DNA of 64,000 bases from contig NZ_BAFE01000089.1 in assembly GCF_000247995.1 (NCBI RefSeq), forward strand, positions 62,001 to 126,000, read 5' to 3'. The position numbers were made by a program, and so were the translations under genes. Positions 1 to 8,072 of the stretch are shown in pieces (position 1 is the stretch's first letter; each line of letters opens with the position of its first letter). The notes under the pieces are model-generated. The model saw only the letters and a program-made list of their open reading frames with translations, did not search any database and was not told the DNA's origin. The DNA is from Mobilicoccus pelagius NBRC 104925. GTDB taxonomy: Bacteria > Actinomycetota > Actinomycetes > Actinomycetales > Dermatophilaceae.

Positions 1-98
1 AGCAGATGGCGGCCTACGCCGTCGACGCGGGCTCGGCCACCGCGGCCAAGGAGGCCGTCATGGGGATCGTCCACCCCAACCTCATCGACCTCCTCTGA
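1..98 (+). CDS. C-terminal end of an unidentified protein (cut by the window edge)
   Basis: An open frame with codons starting at base 3 runs to a TGA at 96-98 and gives about 31 residues ending in HPNLIDLL. The codon pattern (G/C in third positions) is typical of a real gene here, and a perfect long hairpin follows at once. I do not recognise the family from this fragment. Confidence 0.6.
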   Translation, partial: QMAAYAVDAGSATAAKEAVMGIVHPNLIDLL

Positions 99-130
99 GG
101 TCGACGGGGCCGACCGCACGCCGGTCGCTC

Positions 131-182
131 GAACGCCGAGGGGCGGTCGCGGGGATTCTCCCGCGACCGCCCCTCGGCGTTC
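131..182 (+). terminator. Perfect 23-bp hairpin after the truncated gene
   Basis: A 23-base arm (131-153) is exactly complementary to 160-182 around a 6-base loop. There is no T run, which is usual for high-GC actinobacterial terminators. It lies between two converging genes, so it could stop transcription from both sides. Confidence 0.8.
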
Positions 183-240
183 CGTGCGTCATTCCCTTCA
201 TGCCGTGGCGACGTCGACGGCGACGTCATCGCTCGTGTCG

Positions 241-1077
241 TCAGCGCGGGTCGTCGAACGGCCAGGCGGTGACCATGCCCGGTTCACAGCCGGGTTCGAC
301 GTAGAACTCCCGCCCGAACGCGATCGCGAACTGCTCCGGCGAGATCGCGAGGAACATGCCGACGTCGGTGACCTGGCTCGCGTGGCAGGCGAGGGCCTCG
401 CGCTTGGCGGTGACGGCGTCACCGAGCTCGACGGCCCAGTGGATCTCGGCCTCGGGGGTGCCGACGGGGTTGCCGTCGTCGGCGGGGCCGTCGACGTCCA
501 TGCGGTGCGCCGCCGACGCGAGACCGGTGCCTGCCGCCGCATCCTCGGCGAGGGCGCGCGCGAAGACCGAGCGGAGGTGGTCGCGGTTCATCGTGCCCTC
601 GAGCAGCCGGGGACGGCGACGGGCCCGGTCGGCGGCGGCGTGGGCGACGCGGTGCGCCTTGACGTGATCGGGGTGGCCGTAGCCGCCGTGCCAGTCGTAC
701 GTGACGAGGACGTCGGCGTCCTCCTCGTCGAGGACGGCGGTGAGTCGGGCGGCGGCCTCGTCGAGGTCGGCGCCGTGGAACGACCGCTCCCCCGTGTTCT
801 GCTCCCAGCCGGTCATGCCCGAGTCGGCGTAGTCGAGCCACACGACGCGGGCCGTGCCCGTGACGCGGGCGGAGGCCTCCGCCTCGGCACGGCGGCGGTC
901 GACGAGCGTCTCCCCCTCGGCGAGGTCGGCGGGGACCTCGCCCTGGTCGCCGTTCGTCGCGTAGACGCAGACGACGCGATGCCCTGCGCGGGAGGCGAGG
1001 GTCATCGTCCCCGAGGTCTGGGAGGCCTCGTCGTCGGGGTGGGCATGGAGGAACACGATGGTGGACACGTCCCCCAT
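241..1077 (-). CDS. PIG-L (LmbE) family deacetylase, MshB/Mca-like
   Basis: A 278-residue zinc hydrolase that removes acetyl groups from N-acetylglucosaminyl compounds. In actinobacteria the family includes MshB (mycothiol synthesis) and Mca (mycothiol S-conjugate amidase). The zinc and catalytic motif AHPDDE is at residues 12-17, and the second metal motif GHPDH is near residue 140. Length fits both MshB and Mca, and the sequence alone does not let me separate them. The ATG is preceded by GAGGAGG at good spacing. It is a single gene, convergent with the gene at the window start. Confidence 0.8.
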   Translation of the reverse strand: MGDVSTIVFLHAHPDDEASQTSGTMTLASRAGHRVVCVYATNGDQGEVPADLAEGETLVDRRRAEAEASARVTGTARVVWLDYADSGMTGWEQNTGERSFHGADLDEAAARLTAVLDEEDADVLVTYDWHGGYGHPDHVKAHRVAHAAADRARRRPRLLEGTMNRDHLRSVFARALAEDAAAGTGLASAAHRMDVDGPADDGNPVGTPEAEIHWAVELGDAVTAKREALACHASQVTDVGMFLAISPEQFAIAFGREFYVEPGCEPGMVTAWPFDDPR

Positions 1078-1206
1078 TGTGCGCCTCCTCGCCGGACACC
1101 TCCCCCAGGGGGCCTGTCACGTCGACATCCCCGAGCATCCGCGACGCACGTTAGGTTTGACGCGACGACGGCGTCACCGGGCGCCGAGGACCCATGAGGA
1201 GTTGCC

Positions 1207-1971
1207 ATGCAGATCACCCCGCAGACCGTCGCGATCATCACCGGCGGGGGTTCCGGCCTCGGCGAGGCCACCGCGCGTCGCCTCCACGCCGACGGTGCCT
1301 CGGTCGTCCTCCTCGACCTCCCCGGCGGCCGCGGCGAGGCCGTCGCCGCCGATCTCGGCGAGCGCGCCCGGTTCGCGCCCGCCGACGTCCGTGACGAGGA
1401 GGCCGTGCAGGCCGCCATCGACGTCGCCCGTGAGATGGGTGAGCTGCGGATCGCCGTGTGCTGCGCGGGGGTCGCGACCCCGGGCCGCGTCGTCGGCCGT
1501 AAGGGTCCGCTGCCGCTCGACACGTTCCGTACGGTCCTCGACATCAACCTCGTCGGCACGTTCAATGTCCTCCGCCTCGCCGCCGCGGCGATGACCGAGA
1601 ACGAGGCCGTCGACGGCGACCGTGGCGTCGTCGTCATGACCGCCTCGATCGCCGCGTGGGACGGGCAGGTCGGGCAGGCCGCGTACGCCTCGTCCAAGGG
1701 CGCGATCGTCGGCCTCACCCTCTCGGCGGCGCGTGACCTCGCCGACAAGGGCATCCGCGTCATGACGATCGCCCCCGGCACGATGGAGACGCCGATGATG
1801 GCGAGCATGCCGGAGGAGACGAAGACGAGCCTCGGCGCGATGGTGCCGCACCCGAGCCGCCTCGGCCGCCCGGAGGAGTACGCCGCCCTCGCCGCGCACA
1901 TCGTCGAGAACCCGATGCTCAACGGTGAGGCGATCCGTCTCGACGGTGCCCTGCGGATGCCGCCCCGCTGA
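1207..1971 (+). CDS. SDR-family 3-hydroxyacyl-CoA dehydrogenase-like oxidoreductase
   Basis: A 254-residue classical short-chain dehydrogenase. The Rossmann motif TGGGSGLG sits near residues 12-19, NAG is replaced by CAG near residue 90, the catalytic Ser lies in the strand reading VVMTASIA, and the YASSK motif gives the catalytic Tyr and Lys. The C-terminal half (PGTMETPMM, then LNGEAIRLDGALRM) resembles type II 3-hydroxyacyl-CoA dehydrogenases (HSD10-like), which act on short acyl-CoAs in beta-oxidation or branched-chain breakdown. Substrate is inferred from resemblance only. ATG has GAGGAG nearby. Monocistronic, with a hairpin behind it. Confidence 0.85.
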   Translation: MQITPQTVAIITGGGSGLGEATARRLHADGASVVLLDLPGGRGEAVAADLGERARFAPADVRDEEAVQAAIDVAREMGELRIAVCCAGVATPGRVVGRKGPLPLDTFRTVLDINLVGTFNVLRLAAAAMTENEAVDGDRGVVVMTASIAAWDGQVGQAAYASSKGAIVGLTLSAARDLADKGIRVMTIAPGTMETPMMASMPEETKTSLGAMVPHPSRLGRPEEYAALAAHIVENPMLNGEAIRLDGALRMPPR

Positions 1972-2029
1972 CTCCTCGCGACCCCGGCCGCGACGCGTGT
2001 CGTCGGCCGTGAATCTCCTGGTGACGCAA

Positions 2030-2074
2030 CGGCCGTCACCCGCCGGGCCGCTCAGGCCCGGTGGGTGACGGCCG
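2030..2074 (+). terminator. 20-bp hairpin downstream of the SDR gene
   Basis: Arms 2030-2049 and 2055-2074 pair over 20 positions with one G-U pair around a 5-base loop. The hairpin lies 59 bases past the SDR stop codon. Confidence 0.75.
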
Positions 2075-2329
2075 AGCTCTTCTCCGGCGGGAGACGACGG
2101 CCGCCGGTATCGGCGTCCAGCCTCGCGCGTCGGCACGCGGCGGGGGACACCTTGACGGCTCCGGTGTCCGTCCGCCGTCCTCGCGCACCCGGAGGGCCAC
2201 GCAGGCCACGTCACGACACCGATCCCGTCTCCCCCGCCGATGGGGCGCCGGGCCGGAGGTTCCCCCTCTCCCGGCAGATCTCACCGTGGGGCTCACGGGC
2301 CTGCTCGGGGTGGCGATCCCTCTTCGGCC

Positions 2330-2872
2330 ATGAACAAGTCGTACGAGAACGCGACGGCGCAGAGTGAGGCGGCCGCCGAGCTCGGGGCGTCCGCGGAGAA
2401 GCGTCTCCCGGACGCGAGTCAGCGGCTCCATGACGGGCAGCGGCTCGCGAAGTGGCTGTCGAACGTCGCGGCGCTCGTCTTCGCCCCGCTCGTCGTCGCG
2501 CGCGGTGTGGGTGGCCTCACCCAGAAGAGGTCCAAGGCGACCGAGGACCTCGGTCGTCGCGTCGAGGCCGTCCAGGTCGATACCGAGGCGGCGGTTGCCG
2601 CGATCTCCGAGATCGCGTCGTTCATCGCCCAGATCAACGACTTCCAGGCGACGATCGCGAGCGCCGTCGAGGAGCAGACCGCGACGACGAACGAGATGGG
2701 CCGCAACGTCTCGGACGCCGCGGAGGGCACGAGCGCGATCTCCGCGCAGATCTCCGGGGCCCCCGCCGCCGTCGCCGAGACGACGACGGCGGCGGCGAAC
2801 ACCTCCGAGGCGGCGCAGGAGCTCTCCCGCCAGACGAACGAGCTCACGACGCCCGTCGGCCGCTTCCGGTAT
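2330..2872 (+). pseudogene. Decayed methyl-accepting chemotaxis protein (signalling-domain remnant)
   Basis: From about base 2535 the frame reads like the C-terminal arm of an MCP cytoplasmic domain: KATEDLGRRVEAVQ, then AAISEIASFIAQIND, SAVEEQTATTNEM and the usual C-terminal ending VGRFRY at 2855-2872. The part that should contain the hairpin tip (QTNLLALNA...EAARAGE) is scrambled, and no membrane or sensor domain lies upstream. The stop codon normally found after FRY is absent, so the frame runs on to 3055, antisense to yidC. No che or flagellar gene is visible nearby. I read it as a relic. A short functional protein cannot be excluded. Confidence 0.7.
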
Positions 2873-2954
2873 CGATGTCCCGCGTCACGCGCTCACGGCG
2901 CCCGTCGTCCCCACGTGGGGCGGCGGGCGCCGTCGCGTCACCCGAGCCGCACCC

Positions 2955-3776
2955 TCATCCCGCGGTCGCGGCGAGACGGGCCTCCCGGCAGGCGTGCGCC
3001 TCGGTGCCGGGGGTGGGGAACCACGTCGTCACGACGGCCTGTTGCACGAGCGTGACGGCGTTGGAGGCGACCCAGTAGACGAGCAGGCCGGCGGGGACGC
3101 TCGCCGCGGCGACGAGCAGACCCGCCGCGGAGAGGACGGGCAGGAGTCGCTGCACGTCGGCGAGTTGGGCGGGCATCCCCTCCAGGGACGTGTTGGGCAG
3201 GACGAACCACCGCTGCGTCGCGTATCCGAGCCCCGCGGAGCAGAGCGCGAGTGCGGCGACGACGACGAAGTGCCCGGGTGAGGTGAGCAGCGCACCCGCG
3301 CGGTCGGCGAGATGCACCCCGAGGACGGCCGCCGACCCGGCCGACGCGACGAGTGCGGCGTCGAGCGCGCCGAGGGTGCGGCCCGCGGCGACGTCGGCGA
3401 GCACGTGGTAGAGCGCGAAGAGCACGGGCAGTTGGAGGAGGACGGGAAGGCAGCCGAGGCGGCTCACGCCGTGTTCGGCCTGGACGCGGCGGAGCTCCTC
3501 GGACTGCGCGCGGAGGCTCGCGGGGTCGGTGCGGCCGCGGTAGCGCTCCCGGACGGCGGTGAGGTGGGGCCGGGCCAGGGCGGAGGCCCGGGCGAGACGG
3601 ACGGAGTGGATCGCGACCGGCAGGAGGAGCAGCCGGACGGCGAGCACGAGTCCTGCGATGGCGAGGACCCAGGTGAGACCCGCGTCGGGGGCGAGGCCGG
3701 TGGAGACGAGGACGTGGTGCGTGCCGGCGAGGGCGGCGGCGACGGCATGGGCGAACGGGGCGAGCAGGTCGGGCAT
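2955..3776 (-). CDS. yidC: YidC/Oxa1/Alb3 family membrane protein insertase (second paralogue type)
   Basis: A 273-residue integral membrane protein. It has the family plan: a transmembrane segment near residues 33-58, a charged cytoplasmic hairpin with QSEELRRVQAEHGVSRLGC, a membrane segment LPVLLQLPVLFALYHVL, and two or three further hydrophobic segments ending in LLVYWVASNAVTLVQQ. It is shorter than the housekeeping YidC and lies away from rpmH/rnpA, which fits the extra paralogue found in many actinobacteria. AAGGAG precedes the ATG. It follows a small membrane-protein gene on the same strand (94-base gap), probably one operon. Confidence 0.85.
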   Translation of the reverse strand: MPDLLAPFAHAVAAALAGTHHVLVSTGLAPDAGLTWVLAIAGLVLAVRLLLLPVAIHSVRLARASALARPHLTAVRERYRGRTDPASLRAQSEELRRVQAEHGVSRLGCLPVLLQLPVLFALYHVLADVAAGRTLGALDAALVASAGSAAVLGVHLADRAGALLTSPGHFVVVAALALCSAGLGYATQRWFVLPNTSLEGMPAQLADVQRLLPVLSAAGLLVAAASVPAGLLVYWVASNAVTLVQQAVVTTWFPTPGTEAHACREARLAATAG

Positions 3777-3870
3777 GACGGACTCCTTCGCGGGATCTCC
3801 CGCGGGGCGCGCGACACCAGCGGTCGCGCAGGGGTGGACGTGGACGCGTGGGCCCGCCGAGGGCGAGCCG

Positions 3871-4248
3871 TCAGCGACGTCCTGGTGCGCGGGGGCGCGA
3901 GGGGGTCCGGGGGCAGGAGACGGGCGCCCATCCGGGCGCGGCGTCGATCCGTTCCTCGACCGGGCCGCGCGTCGGCGCGGGCCCGAGCAGGAGGAGAACG
4001 GCGGGACCGAGCAGGGTTGCGGCCGCGGCGAGCGTGAGGCACGTGACCGCGAGGAGGAGCGAGGCCTCCCCCACGCCGCCGGCTCCGGCGGGCGTGACGA
4101 GCAGCGTCGCGAGCAGGAGCGGTACGGCGAGCGCGAGGATCGCGATCGCGGCGTCGGTGAGTCGCGCGCCGAGGCGGTGTCGCCGGCCCGGCGTGCTCAA
4201 GTGGGCGGCGAGGGTATGCCCCCACGCGCCGCGTTCGTCACGACTCAC
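3871..4248 (-). CDS. DUF6412-like small membrane protein
   Basis: About 125 residues from the GTG at 4248, with two hydrophobic helices (LTDAAIAILALAVPLLLATLLV, split here as roughly residues 26-46, and a second near 55-80) and a Pro/Arg-rich tail. It sits directly upstream of the yidC paralogue, the position in which DUF6412 proteins are usually found, so a link with membrane insertion is an inference from context. The chosen GTG has GGAGG only one base upstream, which is tight. An in-frame TTG further in is an alternative. The longer frame to 4389 has no better start signal. Confidence 0.6.
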   Translation of the reverse strand: MSRDERGAWGHTLAAHLSTPGRRHRLGARLTDAAIAILALAVPLLLATLLVTPAGAGGVGEASLLLAVTCLTLAAAATLLGPAVLLLLGPAPTRGPVEERIDAAPGWAPVSCPRTPSRPRAPGRR

Positions 4249-4387
4249 GCCTCCAGCGTAGGCCCGAGACGTCCGTGGTGGCGCGTGGTCGATGCGTGGT
4301 CGATGCGCGGACGAGGAACGGCCGCTGCATGGAGCACCCGACACCACGGCCGTCGCCTGTCGTGGCGGCCCGTGGGACGGTGGCCTC

Positions 4388-4858
4388 ATGACGCTGCATC
4401 ACTACGCGCTCGAGCTGGAGTGGACGGGCGATCGGGGCACGGGCACGTCGGGCTTTCGCGAATACGGCCGTGACGTCCTCGCCCGTGGTGAGGGTCGCCC
4501 GACGCTGGAGCTGTCGGCGGACAGGCCGTTCCGGGGCGACCCGGCCCGGTGGAACCCCGAACTGCTGTTGCTCGCGGCGGTGAGCGAGTGTCATCTGCTC
4601 TCGTTCCTCCACGTCGCGGTGACGCACGCGGTCGTCGTCACGGCGTATACGGACTCCCCCACCGCGACCCTCGACCAGCGGGGCATCGGCGGTCGGATCA
4701 CGGAGGCGACGTTGCGGCCGTGCGTCACCGTCGCCGACCCGGCCCACGTCGACCTCGTCTCCGCCCTCCACGCCGAGGCTGCCGAGGCGTGCTTCATCGC
4801 CTCCTCCGTCGCCTTCCCCATCACGCACGAGCCGACGACGCGGGCGGCGCAGCGGTAG
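4388..4858 (+). CDS. OsmC/Ohr-family protein
   Basis: A 156-residue protein with the OsmC signature layout: TSGFREYGRD near the N-terminus, FRGDPARWNPELLLLAAVSECHLL in the middle (first 20 of which carry the conserved Glu and Cys), and a second Cys in EACFIASSV. OsmC proteins use two cysteines to reduce organic or fatty-acid hydroperoxides. The second Cys is present here (near residue 137) and the first is in SECHLL (near residue 76), so a redox-active pair is possible. ATG 4388 was chosen because homology begins there. Free-standing gene, followed closely by an NTF2-like gene. Confidence 0.8.
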   Translation: MTLHHYALELEWTGDRGTGTSGFREYGRDVLARGEGRPTLELSADRPFRGDPARWNPELLLLAAVSECHLLSFLHVAVTHAVVVTAYTDSPTATLDQRGIGGRITEATLRPCVTVADPAHVDLVSALHAEAAEACFIASSVAFPITHEPTTRAAQR

Positions 4859-4891
4859 TCCCGGCACGGGGCCGGCGGGCAGACTCTCCCC

Positions 4892-5254
4892 ATGACGATG
4901 CCGCACTCCGACATCGAGGAGGTCCTCCGTCTCGAATGGGAACTGCAGTCGGCCGCGACCCGCGCAGACCCGCGCAGGTCGATCGAGTTGCTGTCCCCGG
5001 ACTTCGTCGAGATCGGTGCCTCCGGGCGCCGCTGGGACCGCGCGACGATCCTGGACCTCCTCGCCGAGGAGTCCGGATCGGACACCGCAGAGATCGTCGT
5101 GCACGACCTCCACGCCCGCGTTCTCACCGCCGACGTCGTCCAGGTCTTCTGGGTGTCCGAGCGTGACGGGAGGCGGGCCCGACGCACCTCCCTCTGGCAG
5201 CGCACCCCCGCCGGGTGGCGACAGACCTTCCACCAGGGCACACCGCTCCCCTGA
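4892..5254 (+). CDS. NTF2-like (DUF4440-type) protein
   Basis: A 120-residue single-domain protein with the cone-shaped NTF2 pattern: N-terminal helix (DIEEVLRLEWELQSA), LLSPDFVEIGASG, a helix after WDRATILDLLAEE, then alternating strands ending in RTSLWQRTPAGWRQTFHQGT. Members act as small isomerases, hydrolases or binding domains, and the substrate here is unknown. A CAGACT box lies 6 bases before the ATG and there is no Shine-Dalgarno, so the mRNA may be leaderless. Confidence 0.75.
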   Translation: MTMPHSDIEEVLRLEWELQSAATRADPRRSIELLSPDFVEIGASGRRWDRATILDLLAEESGSDTAEIVVHDLHARVLTADVVQVFWVSERDGRRARRTSLWQRTPAGWRQTFHQGTPLP

Positions 5255-5363
5255 ACGGCGCCCACGTCACGACCGGCAGCCGACACGCCGCGTCACGTGC
5301 CCGCGTCGCGAACAAGGACCGGTCACCGTGCAACGAGGAGCACCGCGGCGGCATCGAGGGGGC

Positions 5364-5855
5364 ATGGACGAGATCGGGTTCGAGGGCTGGGCCAGGGCGG
5401 TGAGCCCGCGCCTGGTGCGTCTCGCGACCCTGCTCACGGGTGAGCCGCACGAGGGGGCGGACGTCGTCCAGGACGTCCTCCTCGCCTGTTACCGCTCCTG
5501 GCCGCGCATCTCACGGCTGGAGCACGTCGACGCGTACGCGGCGAAGATGGTGGTCAACCGCCACCTCGCGACGGCCCGCAGCCGCGGGCGCCGCACCCGG
5601 CGGGAGACCCTCGCGGCCGTGCCCGAGGCGCATCCCGGTCCGGAGCACCGCATCGCCGACCGGGACGCCCTCACCCGTGCCCTCGCGACCCTGGGCGAGA
5701 AGCAGCGCACCATCGTGCTGCTCCGTCACGTCGAGGGTCTGAGCGATGCGCACATCGCCGCCGCGCTCGGGTGCTCGGTCTCGACCGTCCGATCCCAGTC
5801 CTCCCGCGCCCTCGCCCACCTCCGGGCCGCGCTGACCTCGGGGAGCCCGACATGA
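5364..5855 (+). CDS. SigE-family ECF RNA polymerase sigma factor
   Basis: A 163-residue group IV sigma factor. Region 2 includes LATLLTGEPHEGADVVQDVL and RISRLEHVDAYAAKMVVNRH. Region 4 has LGEKQRTIVLLRHVEGLSDAHIAAALGCSVSTVRS as a helix-turn-helix (given here as adjoining short pieces). It fits the SigE-like family common in actinobacteria. ATG 5364 is chosen because region 2 starts right after it. Its TGA overlaps the ATG of the next gene (ATGA), so the two are translationally coupled, the usual arrangement for a sigma factor and its regulator. Confidence 0.85.
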   Translation: MDEIGFEGWARAVSPRLVRLATLLTGEPHEGADVVQDVLLACYRSWPRISRLEHVDAYAAKMVVNRHLATARSRGRRTRRETLAAVPEAHPGPEHRIADRDALTRALATLGEKQRTIVLLRHVEGLSDAHIAAALGCSVSTVRSQSSRALAHLRAALTSGSPT

Positions 5856-7285
5856 CCGACCACGACCGCACGTCACCCGACTCCTACCCCCAGGGCCTGA
5901 CGCCGGAGGAGGCCGGGGCGCCCGTCCGCGATCATTCCCTCGACCCTGCCGAGGCCGCCGTCTCCGACCGGTTGCGGCAGGCCCTGCAGCCCACCGACGC
6001 GGATCACGACACCTCCGCCGCTCTGGTGCAGGACATGCTCCGCGCAGGCGCCCGCCCGCGCCCACGGTGGCTCCTCGCGGCAGGGGGCGCTGCCGCCGCC
6101 CTCCTCCTCGTCGCGGGAGCCGGGGTGGCGTCGTGGGTGGTCGGCCCGCGGACGCCCCGCCCGTCGCCGTCGACCTCTGCCGCCGACCGGCCCGCCGATG
6201 GCACCGACCGCCGACTCGACGGGACGACCGACGTGGACCTCCTGCCGTTCGAGCAGGTGGCGCTGCCGCGTGTCGCCGCGGTCCGCAAGGTGCCGCAGGC
6301 CCCGGCTCTGCTGTACGGCGGGTCCCTCACGATCGTCCGGGCTCGTCCGGAGGACGACACGATCCTGCGCGCCGCTCGAGCACAGGCGGCACGTCGCGCG
6401 GGTGCCGTGGTCGTCCTGCTCGACGGCACGGACGCCACCGGCGCGGCGCGGGTGCGCGAGCGTCTGGGGGCGGTGCCGTTCTTCGACGTCCTCCCGGCGG
6501 ACGCCGCCCTCCTCGACGCCCTCGGCGCCCTGCCCGGGGAGTTCACGTCGAGGGTCCCGAGCCTGGTGCGCCTCTCGTCGTTCCACACGCTGACCCGGAT
6601 CGCGTCGGGCGAGGCAGCGGTCGGACGGGCGTTGCAACCTCCGCCGCCGGTGCAGACCGTGACGATCCGGTGTACCGCCGACGGCCCCGTCCTCGACCGG
6701 AGACACGTCGATGCCGCAGCCGACGGGGTGCACGTCGCAGCCGTGACGGAGACGGGCCGGGCGACGACGGCATCGGTGCGCCGGAACGGACTGCGGTTCG
6801 AGATCGCCGCCTCGTCGGGGGCAGGGACGGGTCTCGGCGGATCGGGGGTACTGACGGTTCCCCCAGGTGATGCGGTCGTCTCGTGCGGCGAGGGCGACGG
6901 TCCCACCGCGATGCTGTCCGTCGAGGACCCCGAGCGATTCTGGCGCGGGGGCCCCGAATCGGTGCCGGGCTGCACTCCGGGCGGGATCGTCGCTGCCGAA
7001 GGGCCGTCGTACGGACGGACGCCCCGAGAGGCCGTGTCCTCGTGGCCCGCCGTTCCGGGGCCCTCCGGGCAGGGCGCCCCCTCGCCCGGTCCCCGCGGCG
7101 GCTCCGACGTCGTTCCCGCGCCCTTCGGCTACGTCGAGGCTCCGACGCAGTACTGGCTGGTGCGGCAGAACGGCCGCGGGGACACGGTCCTCAGCGTGGG
7201 CCGCACCGACATCGGGGGCGGGTTCGAGGCCAGGGCCGAGTGGGTGTGCGCCCCAGGAACCGGGACCGCCCCCACGCCTCGGTGA
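5852..7285 (+). CDS. Single-pass membrane protein coupled to the sigma factor (probable anti-sigma/regulatory protein)
   Basis: A 477-residue protein with a cytoplasmic N-terminus of about 70 residues, one transmembrane helix near residues 72-94 (WLLAAGGAAAALLLVAGAGV), a Pro/Ser/Thr-rich linker, then a large outside domain of about 350 residues. No classical zinc-binding HxxxCxxC anti-sigma motif is visible in the N-terminus. The outside domain has cysteines in IRCTADG, VSCGEG, PGCTPGG and WVCAPG that could form two disulfides. The ATGA overlap with the sigma gene is the main reason for suggesting an anti-sigma role. I do not recognise the extracellular domain. Confidence 0.65.
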   Translation: MTDHDRTSPDSYPQGLTPEEAGAPVRDHSLDPAEAAVSDRLRQALQPTDADHDTSAALVQDMLRAGARPRPRWLLAAGGAAAALLLVAGAGVASWVVGPRTPRPSPSTSAADRPADGTDRRLDGTTDVDLLPFEQVALPRVAAVRKVPQAPALLYGGSLTIVRARPEDDTILRAARAQAARRAGAVVVLLDGTDATGAARVRERLGAVPFFDVLPADAALLDALGALPGEFTSRVPSLVRLSSFHTLTRIASGEAAVGRALQPPPPVQTVTIRCTADGPVLDRRHVDAAADGVHVAAVTETGRATTASVRRNGLRFEIAASSGAGTGLGGSGVLTVPPGDAVVSCGEGDGPTAMLSVEDPERFWRGGPESVPGCTPGGIVAAEGPSYGRTPREAVSSWPAVPGPSGQGAPSPGPRGGSDVVPAPFGYVEAPTQYWLVRQNGRGDTVLSVGRTDIGGGFEARAEWVCAPGTGTAPTPR

Positions 7286-7439
7286 CGTTCCTCCCCGTAC
7301 CGAGCGGAGACGTCGACCGATCTGTCAGGTCATCGACCGGCTCGCCGCACGCCGCCCGCCCCGCCGCGACGTCGTCGACGCCCACGAGGACCACATCCGC
7401 GCTGACCTCCCCTCAGCTCGGCCGACGACATGAGCGAGC

Positions 7440-7691
7440 ATGGGGCGTGTGGGGATGCTCGGCTGGCTACGTGGCGCGCCTGCTGACCGGGAGAGACACC
7501 GGCTGCTGAAGCAGGCGGGTGACTGCCACGCGTGCGGCCACCCCTGGTCGGAGCATCCGGGCGCGTGGCCGGACAGCGGAGACGAGTGCGGCGAGTGTGA
7601 GTACGAGGTCGAGCACGACCAGCAGGACGATCCGAACCGCAGTGCGAGCTGCCGTGCCCCCTCCTCGCGGCATCCACGATGGACGAGTTGA
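7440..7691 (+). CDS. Small Cys-rich (zinc-ribbon-like) conserved protein
   Basis: About 83 residues (or 78 from the ATG at 7455). The two cysteine pairs CHACGHPWSEHPG and CGECEYEVEH look like one structural zinc site. I recall similar short actinobacterial proteins with GCGHPWREHPG and CxECxYEIEHD, so I take it as a real gene of unknown function. The start is uncertain, with no strong ribosome site before either ATG. Confidence 0.6.
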   Translation: MGRVGMLGWLRGAPADRERHRLLKQAGDCHACGHPWSEHPGAWPDSGDECGECEYEVEHDQQDDPNRSASCRAPSSRHPRWTS

Positions 7692-7942
7692 ACCGATTGT
7701 GGGCTCTGCTGCCTCCGACCCCGCCGGTCCCATCGACCGACGGCGAGGAACTCGCCGCAGACCTGAACTCCTGGCTGGCCGGGATCATCTCCTCGCAGCG
7801 CGCCTCGCGGGACGACCCCGCCCTGACACGGCTACGTCTCGACGCCGAGTCCACAAAGGCGCCAGGGGTCCCCACCATCCTCGACGGAATCCGCCGGGCC
7901 CTCGCGGACGATGCTGCTGCGGGGCGCCCCTCGATGCACTGA
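7679..7942 (+). CDS. Hypothetical small protein
   Basis: An 87-residue frame overlapping the end of the previous gene by 13 bases. It is moderately acidic, with a plausible helical middle (EELAADLNSWLAGIISSQ) and no recognised domain. No clear ribosome site. A 182-residue frame lies antisense, but its composition is less protein-like. Weakly supported. Confidence 0.35.
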   Translation: MDELNRLWALLPPTPPVPSTDGEELAADLNSWLAGIISSQRASRDDPALTRLRLDAESTKAPGVPTILDGIRRALADDAAAGRPSMH

Positions 7943-8072
7943 CCGGGGACGTTGACCGTCTCCCCTCAGCACATCCCCTGCCGTCCCGACACCCCCACCG
8001 GCGTGCCGGGTGAACGTCCGTCCAGCTCATGCGGGAGGATGAGCGGTCGGTACGAAGCGAAGGAGGCCGCGC

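Noticed and set aside
2061-2333. Plus-strand frame upstream of the chemoreceptor remnant as its missing N-terminus
   Set aside because: The product has no membrane helix or HAMP-like sequence and is not continuous with the MCP frame in a sensible way.
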